A stretch of DNA of 15,171 nt from JAQIBY01 sp034658655 (GTDB taxonomy: Bacteria; Bacteroidota; Bacteroidia; Bacteroidales; ML635J-15). The stretch spans positions 1-15,171 of the forward strand of contig JAYEFQ010000081.1 in assembly GCA_034658655.1 (NCBI GenBank), written 5' to 3'. Position 1 is the stretch's first letter, and each line of letters opens with the position of its first letter. Shown piece by piece: positions 1-7,808 of the stretch. The notes beneath the pieces are model-generated. The model was not told the DNA's origin, did no database searches, and saw nothing but the letters and a program-made list of their open reading frames with translations. Position numbers and translations under genes: made by a program.

Positions 1-530
1 TTGGGTTTATCATTGTACATAAAACTGTATCTGGAAATAGCATTAACAAGAATTGAAAACTTATTATTCACATTGTAAGCAAACGCTATTTTTAATCGAA
101 TAGGAATACCATATATATCCTTTTGCAGCGGATAAATACAATCATAAATATAATCTTTAAGATGAATTTGTTCAAGACCAGTACCAGCATATAATGTGAT
201 ATGATATTCATTTATTTTCAGTATATCAGCAGAAAAATTAAATGTTGACGTAAACACTATCCCCCTATTATATTTAGGGTCATCAAACATTCTACCATAA
301 CTTTGGCTAAATGATAAACCTAAATTGTTTGAAAATGTATGATAAATGGAAATATTTATGTTTTCATATCCATTATAAAATAAAAAATAACGGTAAGGTG
401 AATATAATTTGCCACCACTAATTTCAATTCCACTCAGCAATTTATTTGCTGAATTATTTGAATTTTTATTTTGAGCAGATAAGTTAAATGAAATTATTAG
501 CAGGCAAAAACATATTATTATTTTTTTCAT
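1..530 (-). CDS. Outer-membrane beta-barrel-like protein, 3' end cut by window edge
   Basis: I see an open frame reading leftward from an ATG at 528-530 through the window edge, about 176 codons without a stop, so the C terminus is missing. The N terminus is a good signal peptide: MKK, a hydrophobic stretch, then LSAQ with predicted cleavage near residue 20. The mature part is rich in aromatic residues and alternates polar and hydrophobic residues in short strands separated by Asn/Gly/Asp turns, as expected of an outer-membrane beta-barrel. I do not recognise a specific family. It lies 37 bp downstream of the lipoprotein gene on the same strand and is probably the last visible gene of the four-gene unit that begins near 4525. 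Inferred role: an outer-membrane partner of the secreted proteins encoded upstream. The barrel assignment rests on pattern only. Confidence 0.65.
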   Translation of the reverse strand, partial: MKKIIICFCLLIISFNLSAQNKNSNNSANKLLSGIEISGGKLYSPYRYFLFYNGYENINISIYHTFSNNLGLSFSQSYGRMFDDPKYNRGIVFTSTFNFSADILKINEYHITLYAGTGLEQIHLKDYIYDCIYPLQKDIYGIPIRLKIAFAYNVNNKFSILVNAISRYSFMYNDKP

Positions 531-567
531 GATTACATAATTTTAAAATGGGTTTTCATGTTCTAAG

Positions 568-927
568 TTAATAAGCATAAAAAGGTTGAGTAGTATCAAA
601 AAAATGCAAATAAATTTGTGTACAATTGTCTTTTTTTATTTCAAATGAATTTTCCCAGTATCCAATTTTATGGTCTTGCTTGCAAGCAAATTCTGCCCTA
701 TAATTATATCTCCCCATAGGTTTTTCAATAGTTATGGAATCAGAATGATCAATTAAAATACCAACACAATCATTATTAACAGTAATAATAATATATGGGG
801 CAATACAATTTGTTATATCTGGATAGCCGTAAAAAACAACTTTCCCTTTTTCATTTATTTTATCACAATGGGTGAAAATGAATATTAAAATAAATCCCAA
901 AAATAATTTTACTATGTTTCGTTTCAT
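568..927 (-). CDS. Small cysteine-rich putative lipoprotein
   Basis: This encodes 119 residues. A lysine/arginine start is followed by a strongly hydrophobic segment ending in FTHC at residues 18-21. Cys21 is placed like a lipobox cysteine, although His at -1 is not canonical, so lipidation is likely rather than certain. The mature domain of about 98 residues has four cysteines (41, 54, 82, 102), enough for two disulfides in the periplasm or on the surface, and looks beta-rich. I recognise no family. The ATG overlaps the stop of the upstream caspase-like gene in an ATGA (924-927), indicating translational coupling and a functional link with that gene. A beta-barrel gene follows 37 bp later. 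It could be an accessory, immunity-like or inhibitor protein for the protease, but nothing in the sequence shows this. Confidence 0.7.
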   Translation of the reverse strand: MKRNIVKLFLGFILIFIFTHCDKINEKGKVVFYGYPDITNCIAPYIIITVNNDCVGILIDHSDSITIEKPMGRYNYRAEFACKQDHKIGYWENSFEIKKDNCTQIYLHFFDTTQPFYAY

Positions 928-2750
928 TGTTTGATTATTTTTTTAGTAACTATGTTATTATTTTTGCCATAAATTATTTTAAGTAAATAAATTCCATCAG
1001 GTTGTGATTTTAAGTCAATAACAAATTTTGGGGATTTTAAGTTTTTGTTTAAAAGTAAAACCCCATTATAAGAATAAACTTCAACCTTAGTTATATTATG
1101 TGTCTCATTATAAATGTATAGTATTCCATTGGTTGGATTTGGATATACAGATATTGATTGTGTTTTGTCATCATTTTCTATTAATTGGATGTTTTTAAAT
1201 TTATTACTGTTAATATTATTTTTACTATATAAATCCAAAAAATTCCCTTCAATTTTAAAAACAGGGAAATCAAATGGTTCTTCAATGAATGCTCTAAATT
1301 TTGATCCTGAAATTGTCCTAAACCCAGGCTTTAATATTATAGCATTTCCAGCTTTAAAATTAACATTAGCTCCACTATTAATTTTATAATTACTACCAGA
1401 ACCTGCTGCTATTATATTATTATAAGCAAATAAATTAATTTGTTCGCCATCAGTTACAGTTTCATTTTTTTGATATGAATCTACTTCAAAACCAAATAAA
1501 TTTAATTGCTCACCTAAATATATAGGTTGTGAATAATATTGCGGATCTTCACTATGGTTTGGACCTGGGTATGCCCAATTATCGTTATCATGCGCATATT
1601 CAAAAGCTTCTGACATTGATACAAATCCATCATTATTACTATCGGCATTAACTGTTATTCCGTTAGGATATTCACCTAAAACAGCGGCTGTCCAATGATA
1701 TACAAATTCATCATATTGAAAATCATGAGTTGCCCTGGATTGTTGATCCGTTTTACAAGCAGATACAATTATTCTTCCATCTTTACCTATGTTTTCGAAT
1801 TTATCAACAAAACCTCCACTATAACACTGTCCCATAATAATACTTATTTTTTTTGCATTAATATCATTAATCAACTCTTCAAATTCCCAATCATTTATTT
1901 CTTCTTCATTCCATAGACAAAGTGTGGAATATTCATTATTATGCACAGATCCATGATCAATTGTATAAACAAAAAGAAAATCATTTGGAGTAACAAATGC
2001 ACTAAGCATATCAAAAACATTTATTACATTTGATTTTGTTGCAGAATGAGTAATATCATCTTCACCATCTCCATCTAAATCTAACGGTGAACTATCATAT
2101 CCCCCTTCAATTAAATCTCGATCATCTGCAGGATTGGTTCCATCTGATATTAAAACAAATATTTTATCTTGTTCAAACCCATATATATGTTTTAAAGTAG
2201 AATATATCGCTGCACAATCATTCCAGTACCTTTCCTTATTATATGATTTATTAACACCTCCACTGATTATTACAGCATACTTGTTACCATAATCTGAATC
2301 TTCGCCATCTATTGTTGTTTTACTTTTCGTTTTAAAAATACTATCTTGTAAAAAATTAGAAAAATCATATTTATAGCCACTAGGTATATTCATATCAGAT
2401 AATAAGGTAAAATATTTTAAGTTTTTAGGTGGATATTTAGAATTAAATATAACATAGTCATTATTATTAGACAGATTCATAAAAATATATCTACAAGAAT
2501 GAGTCCAATTTGCGAGAGGCGCATCATCAACAAAAAATAATATTGACTTTTCGAATGGTGAATTTATTTTTTCTTGCCATAAAAAAACTGTATCTGTATT
2601 TTTGATTTTTTTTGAATATCGATACACAATATAATCACCACCTTCTTCTCCGCTTATTATGTTTTCTATAAGGTAGTTATATTCTTCATTTTGAGCCATT
2701 ACAACAGAAGAAAACAACAACAAAATCGCTATGGTTTTAATTATTTTCAT
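924..2750 (-). CDS. Secreted caspase/legumain-like (C13-type) cysteine protease with T9SS sorting domain
   Basis: This is 608 residues with a signal peptide (1-20, ending VMAQ). Residues about 155-340 resemble the C13/caspase-like fold: a YAVIISGG strand at 158-165, VYTIDHGS at 261-268 giving the probable catalytic His266, and IIMGQCYSGG at 304-313 giving the probable catalytic Cys309. Two acidic loops look calcium-binding: DLDGDGEDD at 224-232, and DSNNDGFVSMSE at 370-381, which fits the EF-hand/dockerin spacing. A Gly/Asn-rich segment at about 435-490 resembles the small repeat domain often found before T9SS tails. Residues about 530-608, with SVYPNPTNG at 534-542, form a type A T9SS sorting domain, so the protein should be secreted across the outer membrane and attached to the surface. 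It starts 3 bp after the repeat-protein gene and overlaps the next gene by 4 bp. Substrate unknown. The family is inferred from motifs. Confidence 0.82.
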   Translation of the reverse strand: MKIIKTIAILLLFSSVVMAQNEEYNYLIENIISGEEGGDYIVYRYSKKIKNTDTVFLWQEKINSPFEKSILFFVDDAPLANWTHSCRYIFMNLSNNNDYVIFNSKYPPKNLKYFTLLSDMNIPSGYKYDFSNFLQDSIFKTKSKTTIDGEDSDYGNKYAVIISGGVNKSYNKERYWNDCAAIYSTLKHIYGFEQDKIFVLISDGTNPADDRDLIEGGYDSSPLDLDGDGEDDITHSATKSNVINVFDMLSAFVTPNDFLFVYTIDHGSVHNNEYSTLCLWNEEEINDWEFEELINDINAKKISIIMGQCYSGGFVDKFENIGKDGRIIVSACKTDQQSRATHDFQYDEFVYHWTAAVLGEYPNGITVNADSNNDGFVSMSEAFEYAHDNDNWAYPGPNHSEDPQYYSQPIYLGEQLNLFGFEVDSYQKNETVTDGEQINLFAYNNIIAAGSGSNYKINSGANVNFKAGNAIILKPGFRTISGSKFRAFIEEPFDFPVFKIEGNFLDLYSKNNINSNKFKNIQLIENDDKTQSISVYPNPTNGILYIYNETHNITKVEVYSYNGVLLLNKNLKSPKFVIDLKSQPDGIYLLKIIYGKNNNIVTKKIIKQ

Positions 2751-2753
2751 AGT

Positions 2754-4454
2754 TTATTCCTCCTCTAATTTTTCAATTCTTGTTTTCAAGTTTTCTATGG
2801 TTTTTTGTTGCTCGATGGTATATATGGTCAATTCTTCAATTTTTTTAAGCAATTTTATGTTCATTTCACCTAATTTCATCCCCTCTTTTTTAAACTCTTC
2901 CGCTGTCGGGATTTCAGGCAGATGTTTGTGTTCACTGATGTAATTATCTAAATCAGACAAGCTAATTGGATTATAGGTGTCTTCAAACACATAATCAGGA
3001 TAAGAGCTGGTTTCAGCGTTTAAGACAACAATGTTTTCTTCAGATAATATTTTACCTTTTACCGTGAGTCTTTCACGGGGATTGCTAAGGCCTATCCCAA
3101 CATTTCCATCAGGTGCAATTCTGATTCCATTGCCATTTGTACCTTGCGGGGCAATAACCAATCCGCTTTCATTTTCATTATTAATCCCATTTCTGAAAAA
3201 TATTCCAACATCTTCCTCTTCAACAAGCGGCGAGTTCCAACCTTCACTTCCTAATTTTGGAACAAAAAATAAACTTTGATTTTCATCATCTCCTATAATT
3301 ACCGTTCTTTCATTTTCTCTTCCACTGTTTTCAACTATCAATACTCCATCAATTTCATTGTCCGGGTCTGGACTTTTTATTACCACCTTCCCGTCCGGTG
3401 TTATCCGCATCTTTTCTGTTGATTCATCGTTTTGCGTGTTGGTGAAAAATTTAATGCCCATGCCGCAATGTGAGTATCCATTAAACAATGACCATGAATT
3501 ACCTTCACATGGCATTGGGCTGTCATCAATTTCCATATACATGTAAGCAGATGTATAATCACCAATTTTGATGCCATCCTTAACATGCGCATACCCGTTT
3601 ACATCAAGCGCTGCCTGCGGCCGCTGCATACCTATACCCATCCTGCCTTTGGTCAGTATCAGGTTGCCGCCGTGTACATGTAAACGAGAGCTTGGTGAAA
3701 TGGTACCTATGCCCACAGCACCATTGTCCTGCATGGTCATTACGGTATGTTTTTTCTCTGCATCGATGAAATGCAGACTGCTTGGCATTTTGTTGGTGTA
3801 ATTGCTTACTGTGGGCTGTATGTCCCATGTTGTGGATTTACCTTCCTGTGGTACTGTTAATTCCAGCCGTATGGAACCGCGTTTTTCTGTATTGGTGATC
3901 AAACTGTCCCGTTCACGGATATTCTGGTCCATCAATGTGGAATCTATATTTACTTTATCTATGGGTTGCCGAGGATTGGCATTGTAACTGGAACTTCTTG
4001 TTTCTTTTACATGCAGTTTTTTACCAGGATTATCAGTGCCTATGCCCACATAACCAGGATTGTTGTAGTTTATGATGGTGTGCTTGCTGTCATGCCTTGA
4101 TTGGATGTACAGGTAGCCTCTTTCTCCCGGAACAAATAAGTTATTGCCTTCAGCATATAACATAATGCTCCCCACTTTCAATTTGTTTTCAATATACACC
4201 CCATCCCTGAATATGGCATTGCCGTTTACATCTAAGCTCGCCTCCGGATTGGTAAGACCTATGCCCACATTTCCATCAGGCAACAAACGCATACTTTCTG
4301 TGTTATTTATCTTAAAAACAAGCGGCATATTATTGGTAGTGCCCAGAAAATCACCATTGCCAACATTATTTCCATCTAACCTCCAAATAGGCGGACCTCC
4401 CTGCCCTTGTCCCTGAGCATACAGGTTAGTCGGATTAAAAACAAAAACGAACAC
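2754..4454 (-). CDS. Repeat-containing 'tail-fibre-like' surface protein with C-terminal coiled coil (start lost in a poly-G frameshift)
   Basis: The readable frame gives 566 residues from a GTG at 4452-4454. Five copies of the motif V/M-G-I-G-x-x-x-P-x-x-x-L-x-V-x-G occur at residues 61-78, 135-150, 245-262, 271-287 and 451-467, the beta-strand repeats seen in Bacteroidota tail-fibre-like and adhesin-like proteins. Residues about 485-540 (PDYVFEDTYNPISLSDLDNY, then HKHLPEIPTAEEF and GEMNIKLLKKIEEL) match the C-terminal domain commonly attached to them, related in architecture to S74-type intramolecular chaperone tails. A Lys/Glu heptad coiled coil ends the protein (about 535-566). No T9SS domain is present. 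The GTG start leaves only a stub of signal peptide (residues 1-14, ending LYAQ). A better start at 4525 is separated by a frameshift in an 8-G tract. First gene of the unit; the protease gene follows after 3 bp. Probably a trimeric surface fibre. Confidence 0.8.
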   Translation of the reverse strand: MFVFVFNPTNLYAQGQGQGGPPIWRLDGNNVGNGDFLGTTNNMPLVFKINNTESMRLLPDGNVGIGLTNPEASLDVNGNAIFRDGVYIENKLKVGSIMLYAEGNNLFVPGERGYLYIQSRHDSKHTIINYNNPGYVGIGTDNPGKKLHVKETRSSSYNANPRQPIDKVNIDSTLMDQNIRERDSLITNTEKRGSIRLELTVPQEGKSTTWDIQPTVSNYTNKMPSSLHFIDAEKKHTVMTMQDNGAVGIGTISPSSRLHVHGGNLILTKGRMGIGMQRPQAALDVNGYAHVKDGIKIGDYTSAYMYMEIDDSPMPCEGNSWSLFNGYSHCGMGIKFFTNTQNDESTEKMRITPDGKVVIKSPDPDNEIDGVLIVENSGRENERTVIIGDDENQSLFFVPKLGSEGWNSPLVEEEDVGIFFRNGINNENESGLVIAPQGTNGNGIRIAPDGNVGIGLSNPRERLTVKGKILSEENIVVLNAETSSYPDYVFEDTYNPISLSDLDNYISEHKHLPEIPTAEEFKKEGMKLGEMNIKLLKKIEELTIYTIEQQKTIENLKTRIEKLEEE

Positions 4455-4525
4455 AATCGTACATAGTGCTATAATTAAGGCAGTTACCCCCCCCGATTGG
4501 TTAGTGTCATTGGTGATTTTTTCAT
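4455..4525 (-). other. Out-of-frame signal-peptide leader of the repeat protein
   Basis: From the ATG at 4523-4525 the frame reads MKKSPMTLTNRGG and then hits TAA directly after the G run (4484-4486). Adding one G would continue the frame as V-T-A-L-I-I-A-L-C-T-I straight into the downstream frame (VFVFVFNPTNLYAQ), making a complete signal peptide of about 38 residues and a 590-residue protein. Removing one G instead gives a different frame that soon stops. The leader, hydrophobic core and AQ cleavage site fit too well to be chance, so this is most likely the true start of the gene at 2754-4454, here in the out-of-frame state or misread. Confidence 0.8.
4487..4494 (-). repeat. Homopolymer tract G8 within a coding leader
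   Basis: Eight consecutive Cs on the plus strand (G on the coding strand) lie in an otherwise AT-rich region, 31 bases into the open leader of the surface-protein gene. Homopolymer tracts of this length are prone to slipped-strand mispairing, and in other bacteria poly-G tracts switch surface genes on and off. They are also a common site of sequencing length errors. The two explanations cannot be separated from this one sequence. Confidence 0.85.
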
Positions 4526-4581
4526 AATGAATGTATGTTTGATTTTACAATTCACAATATACACAATTTGTATTCAATCAC

Positions 4582-4589
4582 CAAATATA
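4582..4589 (-). promoter_or_regulatory. Candidate Bacteroidota -7 element upstream of the surface-protein unit
   Basis: On the minus strand the bases read TATATTTG, an exact match to the TAnnTTTG element used by the primary sigma factor of this phylum. It lies 56 bp upstream of the ATG at 4525. I see no clear TTTG element 19-21 bp further upstream, so confidence is limited. Confidence 0.4.
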
Positions 4590-4722
4590 TTTATTGACAT
4601 ATTCTTAACATTTTTATCAGCCCCTAACTTACCTACGTTATCATGATTGTATTTTGCTTCGTATTCAGACTTTCGTGTTGTATGAAATCACACATAAAAC
4701 CAACAATCCAAGTCAGCTTGAT

Positions 4723-5994
4723 CTATTTGAAAAAGTAATACGCGCCAAGCAAATACCGTGTATTAGCAACTGTTTCAGTGTTTTGAGGAATTCCATTTTC
4801 ATCCGGAACACCGAAAGAAGCAGCAGTATGCTCAAGCTCAAAAGCCAAACGGAAATTTTTATTCTGCCAATAAACACGTGGTGAAACTCGATATATCCTA
4901 CCAATATCATTTCCTATACCCCAAGTATTCCCAACAATAGGTGATTCTGAACCAAGATTCTCAACATTCCCAGCAAACACACCAATATTCCAAGCACCGA
5001 GTTGCTTACTCATGTCCATCCAAAGCGAATAAGAACTCAGGCAAGTGTATTCATAATATGCACGTACACTGTCACGAACTTGGCTTACAGCAAATCCGCC
5101 AAGACTCATTACATCTGTTGCATTTTGTCCGTAAACAATTCCGCCTTTAAAATTCCAAGCTGCCAAACCAAAATTCACATAAGCAGTCGCAGAAATACCG
5201 GGGACTTTTTCATTTGTTGCATAGCCTGTCGGACTTTCAGTAAAGGGAACAATTTGTTTGTATCCACCACCAGCTCCTGCTCTAAAAAACAAATCATCAT
5301 TTTTATAATCATAGGTAATTTTACCGTGAACCTCAGGCAATCCAGAGTTTTTCAAAAATTCAGAACTTGGGATGCTACTCATAGGGTTTGCAGGATTAGG
5401 ACCAAAACTCGAATAATCACGCTGCGATTGCACAACCCCTATCAAAGCAAAATTACCGAGATGTTGCGTTATCCGAACCTGCGGATTTCTGGAAAATGGC
5501 AATACAGGAGTTCCTGTTGTAAAAGAAATGGTATTTGGAAATGCACCAAGATTAAACACCGGATTCCAATATTGACCAATCAGCAAATCGGTATGTTGCC
5601 AGCTCATTTGAAAATACGCATGGCGCAAACGTACGAGATTGATATTTTCATTCATTTGCCCGAAAAAATCGCCCTCTATTTTTGCATTTGTTTTCGCTTT
5701 CAAAATCGTAGGTCCTTTTACCTTAATCCCAAAGTTCGATTGAACTGCCAGCATATTAAAACTTCCGTGTGCATTTCTATCCACACCATCAGCATCATAA
5801 CTAGGAGCAGTCGGCCAAAGCAAAAAATGTCCTTCCCTCCCATTCACCGTTTCACGTGTATCGTAAAATGCATCAAGTTTTACATATCCATATACTGAAA
5901 CATCCAAACTATCTTTCCAATGACTTTTCTGAGCAGACAGGCTCATTAGTTGAAAAGTAAAAAGTAAAATCGTAAAACCTTTTAAATATTTCAT
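4723..5994 (-). CDS. DcaP-like outer-membrane porin
   Basis: This is 423 residues with a signal peptide (1-22, ending SLSAQ). The mature start (VYGYVKLDAFYDTRE at about residues 34-48) and segments such as SNFGIKVKGP, KIEGDFFGQ, LRHAYFQM and LLIGQYWNPVF match the architecture of DcaP-type trimeric porins: alternating beta-strands beginning with a G-Y-V-K-x-D-x strand and ending in an aromatic-rich last strand (LLGAYYFFK). In this family the protein forms channels for small, often negatively charged solutes. The gene starts 4 bp after the symporter stop codon, so it is the last gene of a dipeptidase-symporter-porin operon. I infer that it brings the symporter's substrate across the outer membrane. 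The exact substrate cannot be read from the sequence. Start chosen at the ATG at 5992-5994, which gives a complete signal peptide. Confidence 0.82.
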   Translation of the reverse strand: MKYLKGFTILLFTFQLMSLSAQKSHWKDSLDVSVYGYVKLDAFYDTRETVNGREGHFLLWPTAPSYDADGVDRNAHGSFNMLAVQSNFGIKVKGPTILKAKTNAKIEGDFFGQMNENINLVRLRHAYFQMSWQHTDLLIGQYWNPVFNLGAFPNTISFTTGTPVLPFSRNPQVRITQHLGNFALIGVVQSQRDYSSFGPNPANPMSSIPSSEFLKNSGLPEVHGKITYDYKNDDLFFRAGAGGGYKQIVPFTESPTGYATNEKVPGISATAYVNFGLAAWNFKGGIVYGQNATDVMSLGGFAVSQVRDSVRAYYEYTCLSSYSLWMDMSKQLGAWNIGVFAGNVENLGSESPIVGNTWGIGNDIGRIYRVSPRVYWQNKNFRLAFELEHTAASFGVPDENGIPQNTETVANTRYLLGAYYFFK

Positions 5995-5998
5995 ACAC

Positions 5999-7807
5999 TT
6001 ATTTTACAACATTTTTCCATCCGTAAGCTCGCATTGCATAAAATAAAGCAATCGCTGAAGCAACAAAAATACTTGACTCAATAATGGCTTTCACATAATT
6101 CGCAAAAATAAAATCTCCGATGGCAAATAATAAACTCAAAACCATCATACAACCAAGAATCCAACTGGCAAACAAATAAATATATCCTGTGTCGCCTGTA
6201 ACATCCGGCATGTTTTTAGAAATTCGTTTCCAGCCTCTGCCTCCCGGATGCACTTTTTCGTAAAATTGTTTCAATTGTTTCGTTTCAGTCGGTTTGGTAA
6301 GGAAAGTTACAACAATCCATACAATGCTTGAAAACGCAACAATAATTATCAATGCCCAACCAAAATCTTTATTATAAACATCCATATCAAAACCCATCAC
6401 TAACACAGGTAAAACAGCATAAGGAGCAAGCATTGCAGAAATTTCTGTCCATGCATTAATTCGCCACCAGAACCAGCGCAAAATCAAAACCAACCCAATA
6501 CCACCCGAACAAGCAAGTATAAATTTCCAAGCATCACTAATTTGATCAAAATATCCAGAAACAATAAAACTCAAAATCAATAATAGAATCGTAGTGTATC
6601 GTGAAATTTTCACATAATACTTTTCGCTGCCTCCCTGTTTTATAAAAGGCTGAAACAAATCATTAACGATATAAGAAGTGCCCCACACGGTTTGTGATGC
6701 CACCGTTGACATAAATGCAGCAAGGAAAGCGGCCATAAGCAATCCAAGTAAACCGGAGGGCAAATAATCTCTCATTACCATAATAAATGTTGCGCCCTTA
6801 TCCGGTACGTCAGGATATAATACCAAAGCAACCAAAGCCACAATAATCCACGGCCATGGACGAATTGCAAAGTGGGCTATCTGATACCAAAGCGTTGCAA
6901 GCAATGAATGCTTTTCATCTTTTGCAGACATCATGCGCTGTGCAACATAACCGCCACCTCCGGGTTCTGCACCGGGATACCAACTTGCCCACCATTGTAC
7001 GCCAATATAGGCTACAAAAGCAACCACACTCATTTGCAAAATTCCGTTCGCCGAAGCAGGCTCTCCTACTACCGGCGTAAAACTAAACACATGATCGGGA
7101 AGTTGTGCTTTCAGGCCTTCTATGCCACCCACACCGGGTGCATTTACAGCCACAATTGCCAGAACAATACAACCTGCCATTGCAATTACAAACTGAAAGG
7201 TATCTGTAAGGGAAACACCCCACAAACCGGATAAGGCCGAATAAAGGGAAACAAACAAAAGCAAACCACCGACAATTAACATTTGCATAGGCATTTCATT
7301 TCCCAACAGCATAAAACTCGTTTGTCCGTTGATTGCAAACTCGGGAAACATCACTTTCAAAATTTTCAGCATAGCAAGATTTACCCATGCAATCACAACA
7401 ACATTCATGAAAACGCCTATATATACGGCACGAAAACCACGTAAAAACTTTGCGGCACGCCCCGAATAACGAATGGCAACAAACTCACAATCGGTCATAA
7501 TGCCGGCACGCCGCCACAATCTGGCAAAAAAGAAAACGGTTAACATTCCGCCAAAAAGCATATTCCACCACAACCAGTTTCCGGCGACACCGCTCTGAGA
7601 CACCAATTCCGTAACAGCAAGTGGTGTATCGGCAGCAAATGTCGTTGCCACCATACTAGTACCGGCTATCCACCAGGGTAAATTCCGCCCCGACAGAAAA
7701 AAATCGCCAGTACTTCGTCCTGCACGCCTCGACATAATAATTCCAATGCTGATACTTATCACAAAATACAGCCCAATTATTATCCAATCTAATGTTGAAA
7801 TACCCAT
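5999..7807 (-). CDS. Sodium:solute symporter (SSS/SLC5 family)
   Basis: This gives 602 residues when started at the ATG at 7805-7807 (MGISTLDWIIIGLYF), one base after the dipeptidase stop; an ATG at 7900 would add a non-membrane leader inside the upstream gene. About 13-14 hydrophobic helices are visible. Family features include DFFLSGRNLPWWIAGTSMVA at 35-54 (TM1-2 region), ALSGLWGVSLTD at 191-202, and LLGLLMAAFLAAFMSTVASQ at 352-371, where Ser367/Thr368 sit in the position of the conserved sodium-2 site residues of SSS transporters. The protein should couple solute entry to a sodium gradient in the inner membrane. Substrates in this family include sugars, amino acids, sialic acid, nucleosides and vitamins; the sequence alone does not decide. 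Lying between a D-Ala-D-Ala dipeptidase and a porin, an amino acid (perhaps D-Ala), small peptide or muropeptide-derived substrate is the best guess. Confidence 0.9.
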   Translation of the reverse strand: MGISTLDWIIIGLYFVISISIGIIMSRRAGRSTGDFFLSGRNLPWWIAGTSMVATTFAADTPLAVTELVSQSGVAGNWLWWNMLFGGMLTVFFFARLWRRAGIMTDCEFVAIRYSGRAAKFLRGFRAVYIGVFMNVVVIAWVNLAMLKILKVMFPEFAINGQTSFMLLGNEMPMQMLIVGGLLLFVSLYSALSGLWGVSLTDTFQFVIAMAGCIVLAIVAVNAPGVGGIEGLKAQLPDHVFSFTPVVGEPASANGILQMSVVAFVAYIGVQWWASWYPGAEPGGGGYVAQRMMSAKDEKHSLLATLWYQIAHFAIRPWPWIIVALVALVLYPDVPDKGATFIMVMRDYLPSGLLGLLMAAFLAAFMSTVASQTVWGTSYIVNDLFQPFIKQGGSEKYYVKISRYTTILLLILSFIVSGYFDQISDAWKFILACSGGIGLVLILRWFWWRINAWTEISAMLAPYAVLPVLVMGFDMDVYNKDFGWALIIIVAFSSIVWIVVTFLTKPTETKQLKQFYEKVHPGGRGWKRISKNMPDVTGDTGYIYLFASWILGCMMVLSLLFAIGDFIFANYVKAIIESSIFVASAIALFYAMRAYGWKNVVK

Positions 7808-7808
7808 G

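Noticed and set aside
2754..4454. Prophage tail-fibre gene
   Set aside because: The repeat and C-terminal domain resemble phage fibres, but no other phage structural, lysis or integrase gene is nearby and the neighbours are envelope proteins; this domain set is common in chromosomal Bacteroidota surface proteins.
4706..4722. Hairpin ATCAAG-CTGA-CTTGGAT after the porin stop as a terminator
   Set aside because: The stem is short with a bulged base, and the following sequence lacks a convincing U-tract, so it was not listed.
5002..5898. Long plus-strand open frame (298 codons) opposite the porin gene
   Set aside because: It lies wholly antisense to a clear DcaP-like porin with a signal peptide and tight operon spacing. 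Its translation is Cys/Ile/Arg-rich without any recognisable domain, which is what the mirror frame of a coding sequence looks like.
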